Origin: Symbiodinium natans
Lineage: Eukaryota; Sar; Dinophyceae; Suessiales; Symbiodiniaceae
Direction: 5' to 3'
NCBI GenBank assembly: GCA_905221605.1
Contig: CAJNDS010002724.1
Location: forward strand, 1-64,000
DNA: 64,000 nt
How positions within the stretch are numbered: the stretch's first letter is position 1; each line of letters starts with the position of its first letter. The notes below the pieces were generated by a model. The model saw nothing but the letters and a program-made list of their open reading frames with translations. It had not been told where the DNA came from and ran no database searches. Shown here one piece after another: positions 46,854 to 57,932 of this stretch. Position numbers and translations under genes: made by a program.

Positions 46854-47069
46854 TACCAAAACAATCGGCCTTCAAGCCATGCCACGGCGGGTGGCGATCA
46901 TCTGAAGGCCCACGGCCAAACAGAAAAGGATCTCAAAGCATGTTCCCCAAATGGTGTAAGCGGTCCAAAACGCATTTTCTCAAGTTTTGTTTTTCCCCCA
47001 AAGAACTAAGCCCCACCCACCCGCCCAGGCCAAACTTCAAGAACAAACGATTTGGGAAACCCAAAAGGT
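46854..47069. repeat. YR1 repeat A1
   Basis: 5' terminus of YR1 on the minus strand. The satellite begins at the next base. Confidence 0.95.
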
Positions 47070-48511
47070 GAATTTTTTGAATTCGCTAAATTCCTAAATT
47101 AGCCCTAATTTATGAATTTATGGAATTTAAAGAATTTGAAGAGGCCTAAATTCTTTAAATTCCTTAAACTCCAAAATTAGGCCTAATTTAGGAATTTAAA
47201 GAATTTAAAGAAGCCGAAATTCTTTAAATTCCTTAAGATCCTAAATTAAATTGGTTCTGGGCCCTAATTTAAAAACTTTACAAATTCCTTAAATTCCTTA
47301 AATTCCTGAAGTTCCTTAAATTCTTAAATTCCTTAAATTCCTTAAATTCTTTAAATTCCTTAAATTCCTTAAATTCCTAAATTAGGGCTACTTTAGGAAT
47401 TTAAGGAATTTAAAGAATTTAAAGAGACCTAAATTCTTTAAATTCCTTAAATTCCTATATTAGCCCTAATTTAGGAATTTAAGGAATTTAAGGAATTTAA
47501 GGAATTTAAGGAATTTAAGGAATTTAAGGAATTTAAAAAATTCGAAATTAGGGCCCAGAACCAATTTAATTTAATTTAGGAATTTAAGGAGTTTAAAGAA
47601 TTTAAAGAGGCCGAAATTCTTTAAACTCCTGAAATTCCTAAATTAGCCCGAATTTAGGAATTTGAGGAATTGAAAGAGCTTAAAGAGGCCGAAATTCTTT
47701 AAACTCCTTAAAATCCTAGATTAAATTAAATTGGTTCTGGGCCCTAAGTTCAAGTTCTATAAATTCCTTAAATTCCTTGAATTCCTTAAGTTCCCTAAAT
47801 TCCTTAAATTCCTTAAATTCTTAAATTCCTAAATTAGCTCTAATTTAGGAGTTTAAGGAATTTGAAGAATTTAAAGAGGCCTAAATTCTTTAAATTCCTT
47901 AAATTCCAAAATTAGCCCTAATTTAGGAATTTAGGGAATTTAAGGAATTTAAGGAATGCAAAAAAATTTAAAATTACGGCCCAGAACCAATTTGAGTTAA
48001 TTTAGGAATTTAAGGAATTTAAAGAATTTAAAGAGGCCTAAATTCTTTAAATTCCTTAAACTCCTAAATTAGCCCTAATTTAGGAATTTAAGGACTTTAA
48101 GGAATTAAGGAATTTATACAATTTTAAATTAGGGCCCAGAACCAATTTAATGTAATTTAGGAATTTAATGAATTTAAAGAATTTAAAGAGGCCTCAAGTC
48201 TTTAAACTCCCTAAATTCTTAAACTAGCCCTAATTTAGGAATTTAAGGAACTTAAGGAATTTACGGAATGTAAAAATTTTTAATTAGGGCCCAGAACCAA
48301 TTTAATTTTGGAATTTAAGGAATTTAAAGAAGTTTTTAAAGAGGCCTAAACTCTTTAAATTCCTTAAATTCCTTAATTAGCCCTAATTTAGGAATTTAAG
48401 GAATGTAAGGAATTTAGAAAATTCAAAATTACGGCCCAGAACCAATTTAATTTAATTTAGGAATTTAAGGAATTTAAAGAACTTACAGAGGCCTAAATTC
48501 TTTAAATTCCT
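47070..48511. repeat. AT-rich palindromic satellite
   Basis: Built from GGAATTTAAG and its complement CTTAAATTCC, plus AATTAGCCCTAATT. A GGGCCCAGAACC marker recurs at 47551, 47976, 48132, 48287 and 48432 (spacing about 145-156 bp in the last four). It appears inverted at 47252 and 47732. The array can fold on itself over long distances. Confidence 0.92.
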
Positions 48512-48613
48512 TTTTTTTCAACGCGAAAGCTGCAGGTTAGCCGCCGTCAGCACCGACATGTCTCAAAGCAGTATGTGAAAGCGAAGAAAAGCTAAAAATA
48601 ACTATAAATGCAC

Positions 48614-50560
48614 TCAATGGGAATTGATTTTGACTGGTTTATTCAGAAGGAGCTGCCACTGTTTTCTATCAGTTGCTACCGGAGCCACTGTCCTATCTAG
48701 GCGGGTCGTATCCAAGTGCACCATAGAGGTGCTACCATGCGCCGAAAGGACTTCATGTGCATTCGGGATACGAAAGTAAGCATTGTACAGGTCCATGTTA
48801 GAGGGGGGGAGATCCGACTGCATATACTGCAGTCGTTGTGATGCCTCTGTGAGGCATGAGGCCGCCCAGTGAACTCTGGGCCGCCCTGTTCTGTTATTGC
48901 CATACCCTCTGCGGTAGGCATGCGTGCTAGTGAAGACCACCTGGCTTTCCAAAGTGTCAGAATGTCGCAATACATGCCCCATAAGCTTTAAACGATTTTG
49001 GGAATACAATCGGGAGGGAGGTGACGCACGGCCTGTTTTGTAGGCTAACTGACGCAGGTATTCGTTAGAGCATAACGCATTGGACGGGTCGATAACCCGA
49101 CGGTAATAGGAGGACTTAATCTTAAAGATACGGCGTAAGTTTTTGTAGTGAATTGAATCCAAGTGGACTAATTGGGACTGCGTCAAGGTGGCGCTTTCCA
49201 TGGCATAGAGGAGGATAGACTGAATAACTGCCCTATATACCCGCAACTTCCAGGAAGGAGGGAAAGCATTATGGCCCGTCAGTGGGCGAAGCGACTTCGA
49301 GGCAGCTACTGCCTGCGAGATCCTGTATCTTAAGTGTTTGTTGTTAGCGGCAGCATCATCCACATAGGCGCCCAGGTACTTCACCTCCTGGGCCAGGGGC
49401 ACCGGTTCGAGTACCGGCTGCCCACCTGTACAGAACTGACAAGAGCATGGTGTGCTAGTGGATGGTTGGTAGTAGACACGGCGGTTAGTGTTGAGGGACA
49501 TATGCTCACACTTTTCTTCGTGAAGGGTGAGGCCTCTAATTCTACCTTCTTCTTGAACAAGATGCAGGAGCCTAGTTAACTGATCAGCCGAGTTTGATAA
49601 AAGGACTGTGTCGTCGGCATATTCTAAGTCCCACACCGGCTTAGGTGTGTAAAAGACCCCGGGAATTTCTCCATACTGTGAGGCATAGCGTTCCTCGACC
49701 GTGTGAAACAAATGCGTTAATACAAAAGAGAAAAGGTATGGGGAGAGGGGGCAGCCCTGTCGCAATCCTTTAGTCTGCTTCAAAGGCGCCAGTAATACTC
49801 CAGCCGGGTCTGTAACATTGAGGCGAAAATTTTGTAAGAGATGTTGGTAAGCGAGATGGGGCGGTAATTGGAGAGAGAGCGCGTATCTTTTGCGTGGTTT
49901 TTAATTAGCATAACAACTTCAGACATCATCCAAGAGTGAGGAACAGCGGCCTGTTCAAGGCACTGATTGTAATGTTCCAGCATAAAACTTTTAAGAACTT
50001 AAGGAGCATGCTTGTAAATCTCACTAGCTAAACCATTAGGGCCTGAGGCTTTGCCTCGTTTTAACTTACGAAGAGCAGTATTAAGGTTCTGCCTGGTAAA
50101 AGGAGCTTCTATGCGGTCACAGACTGGTTGAGGAGAGCTCACCGGTACTGGAGGATCTGCTTCTGAAAACCGTAATTCATTTGCGAGATAGTCCGCAAAT
50201 GTAGCGGGGCGTTGTGTTTTTGAGACAAATTTGTTCTTTAAATTAAAGAGACCGGTCGCCCTAGGTTGAAAAGGAGACCGAATGGTACGGGCGTGTGTCC
50301 ATTGGTGAACGGAAGAGCCATGAGAATCTTCATATAGACAAGAGGAGACGAATTGCTTTTTGTCCTTGCAGGCGCTCTTCTTAATCTGCTTACGGGCATT
50401 TTTTAAGGAGGAGACATCATCGAAGCGAGTCTTTTGAAACTTGTCAATGAGCGCCAGGGTTGAACTGGAGATCCATGGTTTCTTGGCAGAGAGAGGTAAT
50501 TCCGGGATTAAGGGAAGAGATCTGTCAAAATTTCAGTGAGCTTAGAGTCCTGTTCTTCTA
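48614..50560 (-). pseudogene. LINE reverse transcriptase, internally deleted
   Basis: The N-terminal part has KLKRGKASGPNGLASEIY and SNYRPISLTNISYKI. The C-terminal part has GLRQGCPLSPYLFSF and LEYADDTVLL (motif C). Between them, at about 49,780, the frame changes. The roughly 70 residues normally holding motif A (catalytic Asp) are missing, so this copy cannot reverse transcribe. Confidence 0.88.
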
Positions 50561-50659
50561 TTGTCTTGGAGAGCCATTCTTCAACATTAAAACCTACTTC
50601 GGGTGGAGAAAGCGAGGCAGCTGGAACAGAAGAGAATCTGCCTATAGAACAACGGGAGG

Positions 50660-51168
50660 CGATCGGCTATCTCATTGCCCGGTATGCCTTCGTGCGCGGG
50701 AACGCTAAGCAATTGTACGTGAAACACGCAGCGCAAGGCCGCAAAGTATTGCTGTGCCAAAGATACAAGTTGTGGGTGAGTGGCGGGAAGAGAGCTACCT
50801 AGAATGAGATTTCTAGCATAAGAGGAGTCAGTGTAAATGGTAAGCGAGGAACCTGCAGCAAACTGCGAGTAATACAAGAGAAAGTCGAATAGTTCAATGA
50901 GGGCTTTAAGCTCTCCCGTATTATTTGAACTAGGTAATGGTCCCTCGACTGAAAGAGGAGAAGTTTTCACAGGTCCATATCCTAAAATCCAGGTAGAGGA
51001 AGGGGGAGGGTGCAAAGTTGCACCAGCAGCTGATGTAATGGCAAAGCCCCATCCCGCCGGATTATCGGCGGACACCACTCTGTTATTTGGACAAGAGCCA
51101 TCGGTATCCGCGATATAATGCTGATCGGTCTTGTGCGGGAGAACAACGGTATTGGAGGTCTCATCCAA
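50660..51168 (-). CDS. LINE RNase H domain
   Basis: Begins HYIADTDGSCPNN and has all RNase H1 active-site landmarks: Asp in DTDGS, Glu in NNTGELKAL, Asp in YTDSSYAR, and His/Asp in PAHEGIPGNEIADRL. It lies between the endonuclease and RT. In I-clade and plant L1 elements, RNase H normally follows RT. Confidence 0.85.
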
Positions 51169-51199
51169 TAGTTTAGCTTCTACAGCTGACGAAAAGTTT

Positions 51200-52004
51200 T
51201 CTCAATTTGAGTAATCCTTTTTAGGGGCAGAAGGAACGTGCGCGACTGGTTCAAACTGAGGTTTACTAGAAAATGTAACTGGCAAATGGCGAGAGTTTAT
51301 TAATTGTTGGAAGATAGAACCTTCGAAACGTACAGCTTGTCGCAATCTAAGAGGTACGGCGACATAGTCCAAGGTCGTCCAATTTCGCACGTCTGTACCT
51401 TGTAGGAGATGGTCGTCACAGGCTAGTTCCTTGTAGGTACACCGCTTCGCAAAAGGAAGCGAACTAAATGTTGGGGGAGGATCAAATTATGCGCCTGTAG
51501 TGTGTCATAGAGAAAAATCGCATTATCCCTGTCCTCATCATGGATGGACTGTCGTTCGCCCACCACCTGCGGGCCTATGTAATCAGACTCTGGGTCTAAC
51601 TCTGGGCTCAGGCGGGCATTGCAGTCTCCTGCTATAATGGTAAAATCCAGGTTGGGATGATCTACCAAAATGGAATTAAGCTCTGTTCAAAAGTCAGGTT
51701 TGCGTTGACGGTCTTCGTCCGCGTCATCTACCTGGCTGCGAGCAATATTGAAGATGGTGACCTTTCTCGGGGAGACATTGAGGGTAATTTCACAGATACG
51801 AGGGGAGCGAGGCTTGAAGTCACTAACATGAGGTCTCAAGGGTGGGGAAACAAAGAATCCTACACCATGATGCTTTGATTGTTGGTGACCTGAGTGCAAG
51901 ATTTCCCAGCCATTTTTAACAAAAGTGTGTGATGAGGTTGCCTTTGTTTCTCGTGCAAGGACAAGCTCAATGCCCTGTTGTTTAGCGAAACGGAAGATTT
52001 GATC
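51200..52004 (-). pseudogene. LINE APE endonuclease, C-terminal part
   Basis: Reads QIFRFAKQQGIELVLARETK, HHGVGFFVS, then FTIIAGDCNARL (the conserved GD-x-N) and TLDYVAVPLRL near the end. One in-frame stop at 51689-51687 interrupts it. The N-terminal piece is at 63205-63290. Confidence 0.82.
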
Positions 52005-52260
52005 TTATTTTCCAAACAAAAATGTTTCACATGTATGAAAACATCGCGGCTGAAAGTACGCGATCCATCGATGTTATGCTCATTCATTGGTGTTCCATGC
52101 ACGGCAATGCTATTCACATGCACCGACTGCAATGACATGCACCCTCACGCTAACACGACTGAAGCTTATGCACTGGCATCTTTTCCAAGGAAGGGGATTT
52201 GCTATGTCTGCTTCCATCCGAGATCTGTCCTCTGCAGGTGTGTGAGAAACGAAAGCTCCC
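52005..52260. repeat. YR2 repeat B2
   Basis: 256 bp matching B1 at 52841-53098 (offset 836, then 838 after a CT indel). 3' terminus of YR2. Confidence 0.95.
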
Positions 52261-52691
52261 CGTGAAACGCTACACAAAGTGCTGAAAGCAGAGTTCTCTG
52301 CTGCACTCAGCGGTTCCGCCTAAGTGAGCGGCCTGTCAATGGTTGAGTTGAACAACGAAGTGCACACATGTTCCGAGGTGCACCGGTAGATCGCTGAGGT
52401 TCGTGCTGTAAGGCACATGACGACCCTGCATTTCCAAGCGGAAACTGGAAGTACGTAAGTCATGCCCAGAGCGATGCCACACATCGTCAGCAACCGCAAA
52501 CTTGACGTCGTCAACTGTTCCTGTGGTCGCCACTCTACAAAGCACAACATCCACAACCGGCACATTGGTTACCATCACTGCCAGCCATTGGATCCTTGAT
52601 TCTCTGTTCGTCTCTTCATCAAGACCCGCTGTTCCGGCATCACGTTTCATCTCAACTGCCCAATGTAAGGCACAATTGGAGTGGGTGGGTG
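52261..52691. other. YR2 spacer between A2 and B2
   Basis: 431 bp with no repeat family or open frame that I can assign. It is equivalent in position to the hairpin-bearing spacer of YR1. Confidence 0.5.
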
Positions 52692-52840
52692 GGCAGAAAA
52701 ATTTTCCCGGACCCTCTCCACGAGGGTTGTGGCTGAGAGGGCTGTGGCCAGTCTTCGTCTGAGCCGAAAAACTTTCTCATTCGTAGAATTCGAAAATTTT
52801 TCTCCGGAAAATAAAGGTTTGTACTTACAGCACGATTACC
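52692..52840. repeat. YR2 repeat A2
   Basis: 149 bp matching A1 at 63056-63204 (offset 10364). It abuts B1. Confidence 0.95.
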
Positions 52841-53098
52841 TTATTTTCCAAACAAAAATGTTTCACATGTATGAAAACATCGCCTGGCTGAAAGTACGCG
52901 ATCCATCGATGTTATGCTCATTCATTGGTGTTCCACGCACGGCAATGCTATTCACATGCACCGACTGCAATGACATGCACCCTCACGCTAACACGACTGA
53001 AGCTTATGCACTGGCATCTTTTCCAAGGAAGGGGATTTGCTATGTCTGCTTCCATCCGAGATCTGTCCTCTGCAGGTGTGTGAGAAACGAAAGCTCCC
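52841..53098. repeat. YR2 repeat B1
   Basis: 258 bp, second copy of the B repeat, starting at the base after A2. Confidence 0.95.
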
Positions 53099-53144
53099 TC
53101 TCTTGGTCGGGGAGAATGCAAGTCCCTTCCTTGGTCATGGGGTT

Positions 53145-56100
53145 TCAGGCCCCGCGCCCGACGAGCGAGTTCACCAACTTGGCCATTTCCGCAAGAAGCA
53201 CCTGGTCTTGGAACCTGCAATTGTGTGGCAGCCCTGTAAAGTCAAGGCGAGACGGGGCGTCCGCCACGTTGGATTTGCTCGGTACCCGAGCGTAGAACGG
53301 AATCATCTCAAGCTCCTGTTCTAACAATGCGCAAGCATTGCTCAAGAGGGTCAAAGCCTCTGAATCGCTGGTCAGCTTGAGGAGCGTTATGCGCGCCGCC
53401 TCATTGTCTAAGTAGCACATCACATGTTTCCCCCGCAGAAACTCTCGGGCTAGAATGAATAGCAGGATAACAGCTATGCTCTCGAGCTCGTTGATGACTT
53501 TAGACTTTCCTTGCAGAAGTTTCTCAGCAAGGTCCAGCACAGGATGTGCCCCTCCTGATTGAACAGGACTGCTCCCAGGCCCATTTCGAGGCCTTGGAGT
53601 CCTTCTTGCGAGGCGTCCGTAAAGGCGTACACCGTCTCTGAGGTCTGGGCTCGCACTATCCTCGGCGACGCCTCGGCTATGCAGTGTCGTAGCCCCTGCA
53701 GTGCTGCGCAAAGGGAGGCTTGGTTTTGTCTCCTGACATATGCGGGGGCATTGATGATGTCAGAGATTCTTCTCATGAAGCCCTTCGGCAAGCGCCCAGA
53801 GAGTTGGCCCGCCACGAAGTGCAGCCTTCCCTCAGTCGATTCCAGGTCTTAGGGCTTGAGGCTCCTTGCTCCTGAAAGGCTGCCAGGTCTTCGATGAGAC
53901 TTTTGGTCCGCTCTGCTGTATTCTGGATCCTAAATATCTGCTTGCTGCTGTCTGTAAGGTCAAATTCGACCCCCAAAGATCTGAAGACCTCCTGGAACGG
54001 CTGGACCTTGTCTCCGTCTCTGTCAAACTCAAAGCCGAGCAAGTCTAGCAGCAAACATGCACTGGCCTCTGCGCTAGTGGCCAGCTGTCGTGTCGACAAC
54101 AGTGTGAAGTCATCGTAAAAAGAGCTCCAAGGCAAGTGCCAAAACGTGTTTCCTATATGACAAATAGCCAGGCTGACCCTGATGAATGCATGGACCGCCG
54201 CCACAGCGCCGAATGGAAGGCAGAGAAGCCTAAAGAAGCGAACCTCCCCCGAATTGGGGTCCTTGACAGCCACGTAGGCCATGTTGAGTGCCTCTTCGGA
54301 CAGTGGTAGTTGCCTATATGCTGATTTCAGGTCAATGGTTTTACCAAGCAGTCCTTGTCCTGCGTGCCTCAGGAACAAGATGGCCGACGCTGCAATTGTC
54401 TCGATGTCATGCAACTCGATCTTCCCCATGCTCCCGAATGCCTCGTTGATGTGGCTCTGGGACAGGTCGTCAATCGGCCTGACCTTGTTCCCTTGTTGGA
54501 TTGCAAAACGTTTGCTGACTACAGCTCCTTGTGGCAAGTCCTGCTCTCGGAAAGGTCCTTCCGACCAGCCTTTTGATACTTCATCGAGACTTTTCTGCCA
54601 CAGTTCTTCCAGGAACTGAGATGAGTCCTCAACTTCCTTGATGACCTGGTGGTTGGTCTCCTGCGTCAGTTGGGACAGGTCCTTCAGGGAGAGGAATGCT
54701 GGACGAAAGTCGGTGGACCAGCCTGCCGGAAGGTCCAAATGCCCCACAAGATCAAAACCCTGTGCCAGGTCGTCTGCCACTGCCTTGTCGGCGTAGTGGG
54801 ACGCTTCTAGCATCTCTTTGAAGAGCAGTATTCTCTTGTTACGGAGGCTGCTGCGGATGTGCTCGGGCAGCTTGGCTTTGAAGTCGTCTTCAGCTAACTG
54901 CAGCTCCTGGGCTCGCTGGAGCCATCTCCGTGACTGCGCAGCTCGAGTCTCAATCACCTTGGTTGCAGGCTGTTTAGAACACGCCAAAATTGCCTTCCGC
55001 AGGGCGGGTGGCACCCCGAGACACAGGTGTCGGGGGTGGCCGGCCAGTCGGGCTTTCGCCACAAATTCCTGTGGGTTCCACGGGACCTCCACCAGCACAT
55101 CCGTCGCAGAAGACAGTAGGGGCGTCACTCTCAGCGCCGGGGCTCCTGGCGCCTTGAAGCCCGGGATCCTGTCCGGTGCCAACCACTGTGTAGTCTGGAG
55201 AGTACTACGGAGTTGGCCGGGCACTGTCCATCTGATTCGTCTGCGAAATTCGGGGATAACCTGAAACGATGCAACCCTTTTGGTCTTCGCCTGTGTCGTT
55301 ACCACCCTGGCTCCTGAGGAGTTTGCGGGATCTGCCTCCAAGAGATTCAGACCATCCCGACAACCCTTCTGTGTCAGATGCTGCAGCAGCAGGGAAACAA
55401 AGTGCTTACAAAACTGGTGTGGATACGCAGTCTCAAGCTTTGTTGCGAGAACTCCCTCTTGCACTTTCCAGGGCAGGTGCTCGTGGGATCCATCACACGT
55501 GACAGCCAGGCCTGTGATGAGGTCGCTGTTGCACAGCAGGGCCGTCCGCTTCAATCTCGAACCTCCCATCATGCAAAAGTCGCACTGGACCACGATCGCC
55601 TGTCCACTCCTGAGGATGTGTTCAATGGCGCTGCAATGCCAGAAGAAACTGCGATAGGGGTTCTCTATGATTACCACAATGTCATTTTCGCAGCAGAAGT
55701 CCCAGATTCGGGCCGTGAGCCGGTAAAGCTCGTTAGCCTTTGCCACCCTTTCTGCATCACTTGGGCCAAGGCCTGGGAGCCCTTCCGGGCACTCCACTGA
55801 CCGCAAAGGACGCGGCTCGTCCTCCCCCGGAAGCGGGAGTTCCCTGGCCCTGCTGGATGTGCCGCAGGGCGGCGCCAGCCATACGGCGACCAGTCCTGGA
55901 GAACCCAGCCATTTCCACAGCAGACCTTGGTGCGACAGCAGGAGCAAGTCCAGCTGTATGATCTTGCCCTTGCGCCTCGGCATGCGGACATTGTCTACTC
56001 CGACTGACCGCTTGAGGCCGGCTGAAGCAGCTGCCGAGGTAATCCCGGCCGACCCCGCGAAAATTTCCAAAACCCAACACTCTTGTATGGTCTGGGGCGC

Positions 56101-56355
56101 AGTACATTGCGCTTGTCCAGACCTCTGCGCGCCGTGATGACTCGCCTGAGGTGAAAATGCAGAAGCCTCAGCTGGAGGCTTGGAAAATTGTGGGATTGGC
56201 TCAGCCACCCGCTTGAGCGGGGGCTGCTTCTCTTGCCCTTTCGCAATAGCAGCAGGGTACGAGTCCTTGCAGCTCTCTTCGGGCCTGTCCGCCTCAGAAG
56301 CGGGAAAATTGTTCTGTTCACAAAATTGGGCCGAACTGTCTCCACCCTCCCCCAT
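53145..56355 (-). CDS. YR2 methyltransferase-like, RT and RNase H polyprotein, frameshifted at the end
   Basis: From the ATG at 56355 (MGEGGDSSAQF) the main frame runs 860 codons to 53773. It starts with a C5-methyltransferase-like domain: VLEIFAGSAGITSAA (motif I), VWLAPPCGTSSRAREL (PPC) and VVIIENPYRSFFW (ENP). RT follows with motif A TIDLKSAYRQL, motif B LPFGAVAAVHAF and motif C SFYDDFTLL. RNase H continues in two other frames: YAFTDASQEG (53815-53474), then INELESIAVI, CYLDNEAA and SNVADAPSRLDF (53711-53145). Two single-base shifts near 53,810 and 53,540 break it. The frame is the same as gag, separated by one TGA and 39 open codons. Confidence 0.88.
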
Positions 56356-56472
56356 GGCTGTTTCTGTTCTTACCGCGCACGCTTGTGCGCGACGCGCGGT
56401 CAGAGCAGCTCGGGACGCCTGGTCCAGCGCAGAAGCGCTGTCATTCGACGTCCCTTGCAGCGGGGCGTTCTT

Positions 56473-57825
56473 TCAGGCTGCCTGGCCTGAATGCTTGTGC
56501 TCAGAAAAGGGATGCTTCCGGAAGCAACCTGGGTGACAACACACATGTCTGCCACGTGCACATCTGCCCCCCAATGGGGCGTCCTTGCACTGTCCTAGGT
56601 TGAAGCCAAAACAAAGAGGCTCTCCTTGCTCGTCGTTCGCGTTCGGCACTCCGCCTCGCAAGGCGGCCGGCATGGGGGTCTCCCCCTTGCCTCCTTGCAA
56701 GACAAGGGACTTGTTCGGAAAGCCTCCCTTGCCACTGTCAAATTTGCCCTTTGTGGGGAGGCGGGCCCCCTTGAAGCCTGATTTGCCTCCCTGGCCCTTG
56801 TCTCCTTTGTCGGTCCTCTGATATTTCCATTGTCCATACCCTTTTCCATCGCCCCAGCGCTTGGGGCCCTTGCCAGCGCCTTTGCCTCCTCTATCTGGGA
56901 ACCCTTCCGCACGAGGTGTCGGCATGAAGTGAAAATTGACTGCAACCGTGTTGGTGGCTTCCAGAAAGACTTGATCTAAGCACCGGGCGTCCGCGAGCGG
57001 CGCGTTCGCCGCTGCCCATGTCAGGGTCGGCTGTTTGCTGCCAAGCTCCATCCACAAGGCCCGATCTGCTCGCAGGACCTGCTGCAGCGTCGGACGGTTG
57101 AAGCCTGGGGGCGGTGGGGTCTGCAAGGTAGCAAAGGCCTTCTGAAGCCATTTCTCGTGCACCTTGAAACTCAAAATGCCAACGAGGTCGTAGGCCAGAC
57201 CCCGTCTCTGCAACGCCCTGTAAGTCGCCATGTCTGACCCCAACTGGGCCTCTACTTTAGAGGATTTGTCTTGAACCGAGAGGCCATCCCCCGAAGCATC
57301 CAGCACAAGTTCCTTGGTTGGCTTGCCTTGCGCCAATTCCTGGCGACGCGTGGGGATCTTGCTCGGGTGCAGGTATTTCAGCGACCCTTGCTCTACCTGT
57401 GTCGACACGGCATCATATACTGAAAAGGCGGGCTCCAAGTCATGCTCAATCGAGAGTCCGCCCAGCCTTTGAGCCTGCAATTCCAGGCGCTGGGCTCTCT
57501 CAGCTCCTGGCAGCTTACGTAGGACTGAGTCCGGCTGCTGTTCCACGGTTGCCTTCAAGTTTGCCAAGCTCATGGTCTGGCACTCGAACAGGAGCCTCTT
57601 GACAACCGTCATCTGTGCAAGAGTGGGGTTGTTCTGCCCCAGACTCGTACATAGAGTGGAGACCTCCCTATCTGTGAGAGGTTGACCCGGTTGAGTGGCG
57701 GCATAGGCTGCCATGGACACCGTCTTGACCCCTCCAGCTATGAATTTGTCCAAGAGTGGCTGCTCCATTCCGATCTTGCGAGCATGTTGCTCGAAGAAAG
57801 GCTGACTATCCGCTGCGTTTGCCAT
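56473..57825 (-). CDS. YR2 gag-like protein
   Basis: 450 residues from the ATG at 57825 (MANAADSQPFFEQHARKIG). The C-terminal third is Gly/Lys-rich (GKGPKRWGDGKGYGQW). It ends in a Cys/His cluster, CFGFNLGQCKDAPLGGRC, then HVCCHPGC and HPFSEHKH, which matches the YR1 gag cluster in spacing. The frame reads upstream to 58089, but that part overlaps the recombinase. It stops with TGA at 56475-56473. Confidence 0.82.
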   Translation of the reverse strand: MANAADSQPFFEQHARKIGMEQPLLDKFIAGGVKTVSMAAYAATQPGQPLTDREVSTLCTSLGQNNPTLAQMTVVKRLLFECQTMSLANLKATVEQQPDSVLRKLPGAERAQRLELQAQRLGGLSIEHDLEPAFSVYDAVSTQVEQGSLKYLHPSKIPTRRQELAQGKPTKELVLDASGDGLSVQDKSSKVEAQLGSDMATYRALQRRGLAYDLVGILSFKVHEKWLQKAFATLQTPPPPGFNRPTLQQVLRADRALWMELGSKQPTLTWAAANAPLADARCLDQVFLEATNTVAVNFHFMPTPRAEGFPDRGGKGAGKGPKRWGDGKGYGQWKYQRTDKGDKGQGGKSGFKGARLPTKGKFDSGKGGFPNKSLVLQGGKGETPMPAALRGGVPNANDEQGEPLCFGFNLGQCKDAPLGGRCARGRHVCCHPGCFRKHPFSEHKHSGQAA

Positions 57826-57932
57826 GTTTAGGGCGTGGGGCCAAAACTGCAACTTGCAAGAGAGAGAGCTGGTACAAAGGGATGGTGTTGCACAAGCACA
57901 CAAACCGGCCAACAACAGTGTCACCCCTCTCT

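Larger units (their letters stand above)
38302..47069 (-). mobile_element. YR1: Ngaro/DIRS-like tyrosine-recombinase retrotransposon, 8.77 kb
   Basis: Reading the minus strand: A1 (47069-46854), recombinase, gag, methyltransferase-like/RT/RNase H, B1 (39144-39006), A2 (39005-38790) abutting B1 with no gap, a 349-bp spacer, then B2 (38440-38302). This is the split-direct-repeat plan A1-ORFs-B1A2B2 of Ngaro-type elements. By eye the two A copies differ at one site in 216 and the B copies at none in 139, so the insertion is young and possibly active. The recombinase precedes gag, whereas described elements have it after RT/RNase H. No target duplication is seen. Confidence 0.93.
48512..52004 (-). 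mobile_element. Non-LTR retrotransposon (LINE), 3' part
   Basis: Minus-strand order: APE-type endonuclease, RNase H, reverse transcriptase, then a short A-run (48519-48512) against the satellite, which marks the 3' end. The 5' part of the endonuclease continues at 63205, beyond YR2. Rejoining the TAT codon at 63207-63205 with GAT at 52004-52002 gives SKYDQIFRF in one frame. The copy is dead: there is an in-frame stop in the endonuclease and a deletion in RT. Confidence 0.9.

Noticed and set aside
39000-48500. Interpretation of the A and B repeats as LTRs of a Gypsy/Copia element
   Set aside because: The repeats are split and interleaved, and the enzymes are a tyrosine recombinase with a DIRS-type RT; no integrase or protease is seen.
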